Below, one piece after another: positions 1 through 8,834 of a stretch of 64,000 nucleotides of DNA (positions are counted from its first letter, which is position 1; each line of letters starts with the position of its first letter). The translations under genes and the position numbers were made by a program. The notes under the pieces were generated by a model. That model had not been told where the DNA came from, ran no database searches, and worked only from the letters and a program-made list of their open reading frames with translations. Source of the DNA: Akkermansiaceae bacterium (GTDB lineage: Bacteria; Verrucomicrobiota; Verrucomicrobiia; Verrucomicrobiales; Akkermansiaceae). The stretch is taken from the NCBI GenBank assembly GCA_905182405.1, contig CAJJBQ010000001.1:1240001-1304000 (forward strand), in the 5' to 3' direction.

Positions 1-1
1 C

Positions 2-268
2 AACCCCCAAGGCGGCCGCGATCACTGGCCGAAAGTCTCGTGCGCACTCGTTGGCGGCGGTGGCATGAACAACGGACAAGTTATCGGTGCCACCACGCGC
101 GACGGCGGGGAAGCATCGGAACGCCCTGTTGAGTTTCAGGAAGTCTTCTCGACTCTTTATCAAAACCTCGGAATCGACGCGCGCCGCACCACCATCGACG
201 ATCTTACCGGACGACCCCGTTATCTCATCGAAAACCAGTTCGCGCCCCTCCCTGAACTCGTCGGATAA
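2..268 (+). CDS. DUF1501 family protein, C-terminal end only
   Basis: The gene enters from the left edge; about 88 residues are visible. The open frame begins with GRDHWP and continues through [19 protein letters not shown] and a final PLPELVG, which is the typical end of DUF1501 proteins, a sulfatase/alkaline-phosphatase-like fold common in Planctomycetes and Verrucomicrobia. The stop lies 7 bases before the probable GTG of the DUF1549/DUF1553 gene that follows, so the two form the usual DUF1501-DUF1553 pair and are probably co-transcribed. The biochemical role of the family is unsettled; secreted or periplasmic polysaccharide breakdown is a common suggestion. The start and N-terminal export signal are outside the window. 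Confidence 0.85.
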   Translation, partial: NPQGGRDHWPKVSCALVGGGGMNNGQVIGATTRDGGEASERPVEFQEVFSTLYQNLGIDARRTTIDDLTGRPRYLIENQFAPLPELVG

Positions 269-275
269 TTGCCAC

Positions 276-2789
276 GTGAAAATCCTAACCATCTTGTCCT
301 GTGGCATCTTTTCCACAGTAATCCTCGCCACAGCCCAGCAGGATCAGGCTCCCGATGAATCCACAGCGGTCCCCGCATTTACCCTCGCTTGGAGCAAGGC
401 CGAGCCAATCAAGCTCATCGGCCCGCACGCCACGCATCAACTTGTCCTGACTGCGAAATCGACCATCGGGGCAGATCATGATGTGACTCATTCCGCGAAA
501 TACGGAGTCCTGCCAGAGGGCATCATTGATATCGATCCGAGCGGATTCGTGAGAGCTTACGGCGATGGCACCGCGACCGTTACCGCCACTACTGATGGAG
601 TTACCGCTGCTCCCTTCACCATCTCGGTGCAGGGTTTTGGTAAGAGCATCCCGGTCAGCTTTCCCAACGACGTCGTTCCAATTTTCACCCGCTTCGAATG
701 CAACAGCGGCGGGTGCCACGGCAAAGCCGAAGGCCAGAATAGCTTTCGGCTCTCTCTCCTTGGATACGAGTCGGCAGAGGACTACGAATACCTCGTCAAG
801 GAGTCACGAGGGCGCCGTATCTTTCGGGCCGCTCCCGAGCACAGCCTGCTGCTCCTTAAGGCCAGTGGCGAACTTCCCCATCGGGGTGGTTCCCGATTGG
901 AGAAGGACAGCGATGCCTACAAACTCATCGTGCGCTGGATCCAACAAGGCCTCCCTTACGCTCCCAAGGATGATCCCAGCGTGACACGTATCGCGGTCTT
1001 CCCGCAGGAATGCCTCACGCGGCCCGAAGCCCGCCAACAACTGCAGGTCACTGCGCACTTCAGCGACGGCAGCACCCGCGATATCACGCGCAGTGTGCAG
1101 TATGAATCAAAAGACGATGAGATGGCAGTGGCCGATGAACACGGAAGGGTCACCATGAAGAAGCGCACCGGTAGCACTTCTATTATGATTCGTTTCCAGG
1201 AACACGTTGACGTCTTCCGCGCCACAATCCCCCTCGGAGCCCCTATCGACAATTTCCCGGCCCCTACCAACTTCATTGATGAACGCATTCTTGCCAAGTT
1301 GAAGACCCTCGGACTGCCTCCCTCCGATCTCTCTGATGAGGCCACTTTCGTGCGGCGCGTGACTCTCGATATCGCGGGTCGTCTCCCGACCCTCGCCGAA
1401 TCCGATCTCTTTCTCGCCGACCCCGACCCCGCCAAACGGGCTAAACTCATTGAAACCCTCCTCGGCAGTCCGGCCTATGCCGACTACTTCGCGGGGAAGT
1501 GGTCCGCCATCCTTCGAAACAAGCGCAAGGACGACAGCCAGAAGCGCGGAACCTACGCCTTTCACTCCTGGATCCGCTCCTCGCTCAACGACAACCGTCC
1601 CTACGACGAGGTGGTGCGTGAACTCATCACGGCCACCGGGGAAGTGGGCCAGTCGCCTGCGGTGGCCTGGTACCGTTCGGTGCGGGAGAGTAAGGAACAG
1701 ATGCAGGATGTCGCGCAGGTTTTCCTTGGAATTCGCATGCAGTGCGCGCAGTGCCATCACCATCCCTACGAAAAGTGGAGCCAGGACGACTACTACGGCT
1801 TCGAGGCCTTTTTCTCCACCATCGGTCGCAAGCCCGGCGAGCAAGCAGGAGAGGAACTCATCTACCACAAACGCGGGAACGCCAAAGCTCAGAATCCCCG
1901 TTCCGGCCTCAGCCTGAAGCCCACTCCGCTCGGTGGAAAACCCCTCGAACTCGCATCCCATCAAGACCCGCGCCAGCCGCTCGCGGACTGGTTGGTGGCT
2001 CCCGAGAATCCCTTCTTCGCGCGCATGCTGGTGAACCGTTACTGGAAGCACTTCTTTGGCCGCGGCCTAGTCGATCCGGAAGACGACTTGCGCGTCACCA
2101 ATCCCGCCACTCATCCGGCTCTCCTCGACGACCTCACCAAGCACTTCGTAACGAACGGCCACGACCTCAAGGATCTCGTGCGCTTGATCTGCAACAGCCG
2201 AACCTACCAACTCAGTTCCATTCCGAACGAATACAACCGCGACGACCGCCAGAACTACTCGCGCTTCTACCCGCGCCGCCTTCCGGCCGAGGTTCTTCTA
2301 GACGGCATCAATCTCGTCACGAATTCCCAGGATAAGTTTAGTGGCCAACCGCAGGGCGTGAGCGCGGTGCAGCTTCCCGACGACCGCTTCACACGTGACT
2401 CCTACTTTCTGTCTGTCTTCGGCCGTCCTGACATGAATAGTTCTTGTGAATGCGAGCGCACCTCCGACGTAAACCTGGCGCAAGCTTTGCACCTCGTGAA
2501 CTCCAAGAACATCCGGAATAAGCTAGCCTCCGACCAGGCCCGCGCCGCGATGCTTCTCCAGAACAAGAATCTTGGTGACGATGATCGCGTCGCGGAACTC
2601 TACCGCCACGCCTTCTCCCGACCACCGACTCCGGAAGAGCTCTCGACCGCCCGGGAGTTTCTCCTGCGGAAGCATGCTCAAGCGCAAACGGTCGAGCCCA
2701 AACCATCTCCCGAGCAAGTCAATCGCTCCGCTTTCGAAGACATCATCTGGGCTCTCCTCAACACCAAGGAGTTCCTTTTTAATCATTAG
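276..2789 (+). CDS. Secreted DUF1549/DUF1553 (PSCyt2/PSD1) cytochrome-like protein with Ig-like domain
   Basis: The open frame reaches further upstream, but that part lies inside the DUF1501 gene. I choose GTG at 276 because it gives a clear signal peptide (MKILTILSCGIFSTVILATA) and follows the previous stop directly; no strong ribosome binding site is visible. The product is about 837 residues. A bacterial Ig-like segment at roughly 30-120 is followed by a heme-type motif CNSGGCH near 142. DUF1549 lies at about 340-560 with CAQCHHHPYEKW near 491, and DUF1553 covers the last 270 residues (NRYWKHFFGRG). These proteins are thought to be periplasmic, c-heme-linked partners of DUF1501 proteins; no reaction is established. 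It is the second gene of a four-gene operon. Confidence 0.88.
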   Translation: MKILTILSCGIFSTVILATAQQDQAPDESTAVPAFTLAWSKAEPIKLIGPHATHQLVLTAKSTIGADHDVTHSAKYGVLPEGIIDIDPSGFVRAYGDGTATVTATTDGVTAAPFTISVQGFGKSIPVSFPNDVVPIFTRFECNSGGCHGKAEGQNSFRLSLLGYESAEDYEYLVKESRGRRIFRAAPEHSLLLLKASGELPHRGGSRLEKDSDAYKLIVRWIQQGLPYAPKDDPSVTRIAVFPQECLTRPEARQQLQVTAHFSDGSTRDITRSVQYESKDDEMAVADEHGRVTMKKRTGSTSIMIRFQEHVDVFRATIPLGAPIDNFPAPTNFIDERILAKLKTLGLPPSDLSDEATFVRRVTLDIAGRLPTLAESDLFLADPDPAKRAKLIETLLGSPAYADYFAGKWSAILRNKRKDDSQKRGTYAFHSWIRSSLNDNRPYDEVVRELITATGEVGQSPAVAWYRSVRESKEQMQDVAQVFLGIRMQCAQCHHHPYEKWSQDDYYGFEAFFSTIGRKPGEQAGEELIYHKRGNAKAQNPRSGLSLKPTPLGGKPLELASHQDPRQPLADWLVAPENPFFARMLVNRYWKHFFGRGLVDPEDDLRVTNPATHPALLDDLTKHFVTNGHDLKDLVRLICNSRTYQLSSIPNEYNRDDRQNYSRFYPRRLPAEVLLDGINLVTNSQDKFSGQPQGVSAVQLPDDRFTRDSYFLSVFGRPDMNSSCECERTSDVNLAQALHLVNSKNIRNKLASDQARAAMLLQNKNLGDDDRVAELYRHAFSRPPTPEELSTAREFLLRKHAQAQTVEPKPSPEQVNRSAFEDIIWALLNTKEFLFNH

Positions 2790-2825
2790 CGCGCTGCTCA
2801 CAGGCTGCTCAATCACGCGACGCAT

Positions 2826-5333
2826 ATGACGACGACTGCCACAATTATCCGTAGGTTCCTGGTCGCCACCGTGGCAACGAACCTGGCGTCCGCGCAACTC
2901 CCTTCCCCTCATTTTCGCTCGATCCACCCCGTCGGGGCTAAGGCCGGCACAACCCTCGATGTCAGCATCGCAGGCTCCGAACTAGATGGGACCAGCGGTC
3001 TCCTCTTCTCGCATCCCGGCCTGAGTGCTGAGCGAGTCATTGTCCCCGCGGCAGAGTTTCAGCCCGAATATCCCGATCCTTTCCGCTTTCGCCTCACTGT
3101 TGCGAACAATGTTCCGCCCGGTCAGTATGAAGTGCATGTTAAGACGCGCCTCGGCCTCAGCGGCCCCCGTCCATTCGTGGTGGGAACGCGAGAAGAGCTC
3201 GCGGAACCCGGCACCAACAAGAAGGCCGTCGATGCCTTGACGTTGCCGGTGGGAGTCGTCTTGAACGGTCGCGCCGATGGCGATTCCATCGACTACTTCC
3301 GCTTCGAGGCAAAGCAGGGGCAGCGTCTCCTGATCCAATGCTGGGCCGAGCGCATCGACTCTCGCATGGACGCGACTCTCGCAATCGATGACGCAGCGGG
3401 TCGGGAACTTCTCAGTGACCGCGACACCCTTGGGCGTGACCCGCTGCTCGATTTTACCGCACCGGCAGACGGAGTCTACCTTCTCCGTGTTTATGATTTC
3501 ACATTTGGCGGCGGCGATGAGTTCTACTATCGACTCCTCATCAACGACGCCCCGCATATCGACTTAATTGTTCCACCGGCCGGGACCCCTGGCTCGATAT
3601 CCAAGTTCAAGATTTACGGCCGAAATCTTCCCGGAGGAAGCAAGGGAGAGGGACTTCGCCTTGGATCTCATGAGCTGGAGTCGTTGGAAGTCGAAATTCA
3701 AATCCCAGCCCAATCTCAATCTGCCGAACCTTTCCGGCCCGTCCGTGAAGCCCTCCTACCGGGATTCGACTATCGACTTGAAGTAAATGGCGCCTCCTCA
3801 AACCCAATTCGAATCGGTTTTGCGGAAGCCTCCATCGTTAGGGAAACCGAATCAACCGAGGACCAATCTGTTTCCATTCCCGCAGAGATCCATGGAAGTT
3901 TCGCTCGTGCCGGCGATACCGACCGCTTCCGCATCGAAGCAAAAAAAGGCACTTCGTTGTGGATCGACTGTTTTGCCGAGCGCCTCGGAAACGCCAGCGA
4001 TCCACTCCTCATTATTGAGCGTCTTAAAGTCGATGCCAAAGGCAACGAGCAATACAGCGAAGTACAGTCGAGCGACGATGGCGGCAATCCGGGCGGCCGT
4101 TACTTTCCACTTTTAACCCGCGATCCGTCCCTGCGCTTCTCACCGCCGGAAGATGGCATCTATCGTGTCACAGTCATGAATCAGACCAGCTCCGGCGGTT
4201 CAGTCAGCCTCTATCGACTCGTGATTCGTGAACCGCAACCCGACTTTGCGCTCGTCGCCACAGCCTGGAGACCCCATCGCGAATCAAAGTTGATGCAACC
4301 TGTTCCGACTCTACTCCGCAAGGGTGGGACTGCCGCATTTCACGTTATTGTGATCCGGCGAGATGGCTTCCGCGGAGAGATCACTCTCAGCGCCGAAAAT
4401 CTCCCGGGCGGAGTCACTTGTTCTCCAATGCGAATCGCAGAAGGACAAGACAGTGCAATTCTCATTCTAAGTTCTGCGGAAGACGCACCGGCATGGAACG
4501 GCTTCATCATGGTGCGCGGCAAAGCCGATGACAAGATTCGTGAGGCACGGGCCGGGACGATTTCGTGGGCGGTCGGCAATTACGAGATCGATCGAATCCG
4601 TCCACACCTTGCCTCCCGTCTGCCGCTTTCGATTTGTGCGGCAGAGAAGGCTCCCGTCGGGGTGCAGCGGCCAGAAAAAGTTGATTGGGAAGTCGCGCTC
4701 AACGGCAAACTCGAATTTCCGATCAAGCTCCTCAAGAAAAGCGGAGTGAAGGGCGACTTCGTGATTCAGCCCGAAGGAACGTTGTTTCTAAAAACCCCAC
4801 CCCAGCTCAAGATCAAGGAGACCGATTCGGAGGGAGTCCTCGCCATCACTTTCGCAAAGACCGCCGATTTTCCAGTGGAACCCGGCGTTTGGCAATTCGT
4901 ATTGCGGGCCGATGGCATCGTGAAGTATCGCAATAACCCCGGTGCTGCGGATCGAGCCGAAGCGGATCGCAAGCGCCTCGCGGAACTCAAAGTGCAGTTG
5001 GATCAACAAGCAAAGGAAGCTCGCGCCGCCGTTGAACCCGTCAGGCAGGCTTTGATGAAAGCTGAACAAAACCTCCAGAGTGCCCGCGCCGAAGCTCAGT
5101 CCGAACTTGAAGCGATCGTTACTAAAACCCGCGCCACGCTGCTGATGACCGAGAAGGTAGCCAAGGACGCTGAGGAAAAGACCAAGCGAGCCAACAACGA
5201 GAAGAGCGCGGCGGAGGCGCGCGCCAAAGCCGCGATCGAACGCGCCAAGGAACGCGACGTGAAGATCTCGACATACTCACTGCCGATCACGGTAAGCGTC
5301 ACAGCCCCAGCTCCAAAAGAGGAAGGAAAATGA
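2826..5333 (+). CDS. Secreted PPC (pre-peptidase C-terminal) domain protein with C-terminal coiled coil
   Basis: A signal peptide ending near ASAQ is followed by 835 residues rich in beta structure. The pattern of DSIDYFRFEAKQGQRL and DTDRFRIEAKKGTSLW marks two PPC-type beta-sandwich domains, a fold often attached to secreted enzymes and binding modules. The order is typical of large Verrucomicrobia/Planctomycete PPC proteins found beside DUF1549/DUF1553 genes. Residues about 706-815 are Ala/Glu/Lys-rich and strongly predicted by eye to be a long coiled coil, so it may pair with a partner. The next gene also carries a long coiled coil and overlaps this one by ATGA, which suggests translational coupling and perhaps a complex. 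No catalytic motif was seen. Confidence 0.8.
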   Translation: MTTTATIIRRFLVATVATNLASAQLPSPHFRSIHPVGAKAGTTLDVSIAGSELDGTSGLLFSHPGLSAERVIVPAAEFQPEYPDPFRFRLTVANNVPPGQYEVHVKTRLGLSGPRPFVVGTREELAEPGTNKKAVDALTLPVGVVLNGRADGDSIDYFRFEAKQGQRLLIQCWAERIDSRMDATLAIDDAAGRELLSDRDTLGRDPLLDFTAPADGVYLLRVYDFTFGGGDEFYYRLLINDAPHIDLIVPPAGTPGSISKFKIYGRNLPGGSKGEGLRLGSHELESLEVEIQIPAQSQSAEPFRPVREALLPGFDYRLEVNGASSNPIRIGFAEASIVRETESTEDQSVSIPAEIHGSFARAGDTDRFRIEAKKGTSLWIDCFAERLGNASDPLLIIERLKVDAKGNEQYSEVQSSDDGGNPGGRYFPLLTRDPSLRFSPPEDGIYRVTVMNQTSSGGSVSLYRLVIREPQPDFALVATAWRPHRESKLMQPVPTLLRKGGTAAFHVIVIRRDGFRGEITLSAENLPGGVTCSPMRIAEGQDSAILILSSAEDAPAWNGFIMVRGKADDKIREARAGTISWAVGNYEIDRIRPHLASRLPLSICAAEKAPVGVQRPEKVDWEVALNGKLEFPIKLLKKSGVKGDFVIQPEGTLFLKTPPQLKIKETDSEGVLAITFAKTADFPVEPGVWQFVLRADGIVKYRNNPGAADRAEADRKRLAELKVQLDQQAKEARAAVEPVRQALMKAEQNLQSARAEAQSELEAIVTKTRATLLMTEKVAKDAEEKTKRANNEKSAAEARAKAAIERAKERDVKISTYSLPITVSVTAPAPKEEGK

Positions 5334-8107
5334 TACGTCACTTTATTGCTACTCTCGTTTTAATCGGCCTGATCTCCGCGCAGGAAACCCCGCTTCCGGT
5401 CGCTGATCTGCAGCGCAACACCATGGTCGACTTCACTAAGGAAATCGTCCCCTTTCTTAAGAAGAATTGCTTCGCCTGTCACAACGGGAAAAAGGCCAAA
5501 GCTAACCTCAATCTCGAATCGCCACAGGCCATGATTACCGGCGGTGACAGCGGTCCCTCCCTCGTTCCCGGTAAGCCAATGGCGAGTCTCGTTTTTACTT
5601 ATTCCGCGCACCTCGAAGACGATCCGATGCCGCCGGCCAAGAACAAGTCAAAGGCCCTCGACCTCACTCCTGAGCAACTGGCCCTCTTGAAACTTTGGAT
5701 CGCCCAAGGCGGAGTAGGAACCTCCGCCGCCGTCCTAGCCGGACCAAGTAAATGGGAAAATCTGCAGGGCGTTAATTCGATCTACGCTACCGCCATTACG
5801 GATGACGGACGCTTTGTCGCGGCGGGACGTGGTAACCGAATCCACCTTTATGACCTGCATCGCGGCGCGTTCGAAGCGGAGTTAGTCGATCCCGAACTGG
5901 GAACACCAGCTGCGCACCACGACAACGTCCACTCCCTTGCTTTCAACCGTGACGGCCTTCTCGCCTCGGGAGGATTCCGGACCGTAAAACTTTGGTCCCG
6001 GAGAGGCTTCCCGGCTCGGATCGGTAGACTTCTTCCGGAAGCGCCCACTATCCTCGCTGCCAGCCCAAATGGTGAATCGCTTGCGACAGGCGATGGCAAG
6101 GGAAACCTCCTCCTGCACTCGCTCGCTCAAGCGACTGAAGTCAAGACCGAGGGGAAACACGCAGCGGCAATCCGCGCAGCGATTTTCACGGCGGACAGCT
6201 CCATTCTTTACTCGCTCTCCGATGACAAAATTCTTCTCCGCAGTAGTGCAACCGACCCGAAGAACTGGAAGGCGATCAAGTCCCTCCCTGAATCGACATC
6301 TCTGGCACTATTAGAGGGCGAACAGAAGCTTGCGGTAGGAGGCGCAGATGGCGTGATTCGCATCATTCCGGTCGCAGCCTTCGAGCAATCGGTCGACACC
6401 GAAGTAAGCCCCCCGCTTGAACTGAAAGAGCATGGAGCGAAGATCACTTCCCTCCTTGCCTTCAATCTAGAAGGCAGACAGTTTCTCTCGGCAAGCGAAG
6501 ATGGCACTGCTCGTCTTTGGGACCAAGCAGGCAGGCCACTTAGCCAATTCAACCATGGTTCCCCGATTACTACCCTCACTGCGCATGCCGGAGCAAATCG
6601 TATCGTAACAGCCGGAGCAGATGGCATCGTGCGGGTTTGGGACGCGGCAAAGGGAACCAAACTCGGCGAACTGAGCGGCGATTACGATTACGACTTCGAG
6701 ATCCGCCGGGTAGCTGCAATCCGGAGCCGTGACGTTGCAAAACGTGTGTCAGACTTACGTCGCACGCAAGTCGAAGCAGGCGACAAACGGTGGACCGAAC
6801 TCCTTGAGCACACCAAGAAACAGGCTGAAGCTCTGAATGCCGCTTTGAAGGAATTCGAAGCAAAGGAAGCCACACTTCCCAAGCTCCGGAAGGAGGACGA
6901 CTACGCACGGAACGAAGTGACCCAAACCGAGAGTGCTACCGATAAATCACAACTCGGCGCGGCACAGGGACGCGCCAAAAAGGCCACCGAAGCCCTCCAG
7001 AAGGCCGAGGCCGAACTTACCGCGGCCAGGCGCAAGCACGCCGGCGCACAAGGCAATTGCGAGCTCGCCGTGCGCGACGGAACCAAGGCCGCCGAGCGAC
7101 TTCTTTCGGTGCAAGCGGCCTCCATCGAGGCCGATGGGAAACTTGCCACCGCGGAGGAATCTGTGAAGAAACTCGAAGAGGAGGCTAAGACGATCGGATC
7201 GGGCGCGGTGCGCAGTCTCGCCATCTCGGCCGACGGCACCACCCTCGCCGCCGGGACGCAAAAGATGGGGGTACGGGTTTGGTCACTTGCCACGCTCCAA
7301 CCACTTGACACCCTACAAAGAGGCCGCGACACCGCGAGGGTTGTCTTCACTCCCAACGGAGATATCATCGCCGCCTTCGCGGACAAATCCCTTTCTCGCT
7401 TCGCACCAGCTTCGTGGCGCAAGATGCGCCAGATTGGTGACAGCAACAGCGCCAAACCCTTCTCCGGACGCGTCCTCGCCCTCGCTTTCCATCCGCGTGG
7501 CGGACTGCTCGCCACCGGAAGCGGAATCCCTTCGCGGCGTGGCGAACTCAAACTCTGGAACGTGCACAATGGGACCCGGCAAAACGAGATTACCAAGCCA
7601 CACGATGACACCATCACTGGCCTGGCCTTCTCACCGGATGGAGAGCAGCTCGCCACGGCCTCCACCGATCGATTTGTGAAAATTCATCGTCTTGATACCG
7701 GCGCGCTCCTTCACAAGATGGAAGGTCACACCAATCATGTTCTTGATGTCGCGTGGAGTGCCGACGGTCAGACGATTGCGTCGGCCGGTGCAGACAAGGT
7801 GACAAAACTATGGAGTGCCGAGACCGGCAAGCAAACAAAGTCAGAGGGCGGATACCGGAAGGAAGTTACCTCGATCGAGTTTCTCGGAACCGGCAATGCT
7901 CTCCTTAGTTCCGCCGGCGACAAGACAGTGAAGGCTGCGGGGCAAAATTTGGGCGGAATCGAAAGTTTTATTTACACCGTGACTACCCCTCCTGATGGCC
8001 GGATCATCGTCGCTGGCGGCGAAGACGGCTTCCTGCGCGTGTGGCGCGCCAAGGATCGCAAGCTGTTACACTCTTTTCCCCCTCCGGAGAAAGAAGCCAG
8101 CCATTGA
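5330..8107 (+). CDS. Secreted PSCyt1 cytochrome-WD40 beta-propeller protein with central coiled coil
   Basis: The start ATG overlaps the preceding stop (ATGA). A signal peptide (MIRHFIATLVLIGLISAQ) leads to a PSCyt1-type c-heme domain with CFACHNGKKAKANLNL near residue 45 and the conserved DPMPP motif near 95. WD40 repeats (LWDQAG, VWDAAKG, LWSAETG, VWRAKD) fill about 150-450 and 625-920. The two blocks are separated by a roughly 165-residue Ala/Glu/Lys coiled coil. This cytochrome-propeller fusion is a recognised Planctomycete/Verrucomicrobia design; electron transfer or scaffolding in the periplasm is inferred, with no substrate known. It is the last gene of the operon and converges on the gene ending at 8130. 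Confidence 0.85.
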   Translation: MIRHFIATLVLIGLISAQETPLPVADLQRNTMVDFTKEIVPFLKKNCFACHNGKKAKANLNLESPQAMITGGDSGPSLVPGKPMASLVFTYSAHLEDDPMPPAKNKSKALDLTPEQLALLKLWIAQGGVGTSAAVLAGPSKWENLQGVNSIYATAITDDGRFVAAGRGNRIHLYDLHRGAFEAELVDPELGTPAAHHDNVHSLAFNRDGLLASGGFRTVKLWSRRGFPARIGRLLPEAPTILAASPNGESLATGDGKGNLLLHSLAQATEVKTEGKHAAAIRAAIFTADSSILYSLSDDKILLRSSATDPKNWKAIKSLPESTSLALLEGEQKLAVGGADGVIRIIPVAAFEQSVDTEVSPPLELKEHGAKITSLLAFNLEGRQFLSASEDGTARLWDQAGRPLSQFNHGSPITTLTAHAGANRIVTAGADGIVRVWDAAKGTKLGELSGDYDYDFEIRRVAAIRSRDVAKRVSDLRRTQVEAGDKRWTELLEHTKKQAEALNAALKEFEAKEATLPKLRKEDDYARNEVTQTESATDKSQLGAAQGRAKKATEALQKAEAELTAARRKHAGAQGNCELAVRDGTKAAERLLSVQAASIEADGKLATAEESVKKLEEEAKTIGSGAVRSLAISADGTTLAAGTQKMGVRVWSLATLQPLDTLQRGRDTARVVFTPNGDIIAAFADKSLSRFAPASWRKMRQIGDSNSAKPFSGRVLALAFHPRGGLLATGSGIPSRRGELKLWNVHNGTRQNEITKPHDDTITGLAFSPDGEQLATASTDRFVKIHRLDTGALLHKMEGHTNHVLDVAWSADGQTIASAGADKVTKLWSAETGKQTKSEGGYRKEVTSIEFLGTGNALLSSAGDKTVKAAGQNLGGIESFIYTVTTPPDGRIIVAGGEDGFLRVWRAKDRKLLHSFPPPEKEASH

Positions 8108-8129
8108 GAGCGATGTCCCGTCCCAAAGC

Positions 8130-8687
8130 TTATTTGCCAGAGGGATCGGAAGAGCTCGTCTCTCCTGCCGTGTTTTTCTTTTTCTTTACTTTTGGTTTCT
8201 TCGCAGGACGCACCAGTTCGAGCTCTCCGCCTTCACCTGTCTCCTTCATGGTAAAGCCAAGGGTCAGGGATTTCTTGTCTACGACCTTATGAGAGATTTT
8301 GAGCTCCACGTTCTGACCATCGGCAGTGGTCTGGGTGAGGTCCAGAATCGCGACGCCATCTTGGGTTGACCAGGTTCCACGGCCAAATTCCCCCTTTGAG
8401 TTTACCCCCATGTGGATGACCTTTTCCGATCCTTGATCGTAGACAATGAGTGCAGAGGAATTGCTGTCTTCCGTCTTGAGGATCAGTTCCACTGCGTGGC
8501 CCTTGATCTTCCACTTGTAGGTGATTTTGAACTTTTCTCCATTGGTGTCGGCATCGACCCAGGTGCCTAACATTTTGTCAGTTCCCTCGGCCTTCATCAT
8601 GTCACCAAGTGTCTCCGCTTGGAGGTTGGAAGTTGTGAAACTGATCGAGAGGGCGGCAATGGAAAAGATTGTGGCGAGTTTTTTCAT
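8130..8687 (-). CDS. Small exported beta-rich protein of unknown function
   Basis: The product is 185 residues with a signal peptide ending near LQAE. The mature part contains MLGTWVDADTNGEKF and later GRGTWSTQDG, with alternating hydrophobic residues suggesting a small beta-barrel like those of lipocalin-like or DUF1579-like proteins. The resemblance is loose and I do not assign a family. The last 35 residues are Lys/Ser-rich (KPKVKKKKN), probably a disordered tail. It is transcribed towards the cytochrome-WD40 gene and probably stands alone. Confidence 0.7.
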   Translation of the reverse strand: MKKLATIFSIAALSISFTTSNLQAETLGDMMKAEGTDKMLGTWVDADTNGEKFKITYKWKIKGHAVELILKTEDSNSSALIVYDQGSEKVIHMGVNSKGEFGRGTWSTQDGVAILDLTQTTADGQNVELKISHKVVDKKSLTLGFTMKETGEGGELELVRPAKKPKVKKKKNTAGETSSSDPSGK

Positions 8688-8834
8688 AATTCTAGATATT
8701 GGAATGTATTTTTATTTCGGTTGTTTCTGATATAATCCTGGTTTTAAGGTGGAGGGACGGTGAAACTTCTAGCGAAGTTGGTCAAGCGATCTCGTTACCG
8801 CGCCAGTGCGGGATCTACGGCGTTGGCTAGGGCC

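Noticed and set aside
1107..2051. A 314-codon minus-strand frame
   Set aside because: Antisense to the DUF1549/DUF1553 gene, with composition expected from a GC-rich shadow.
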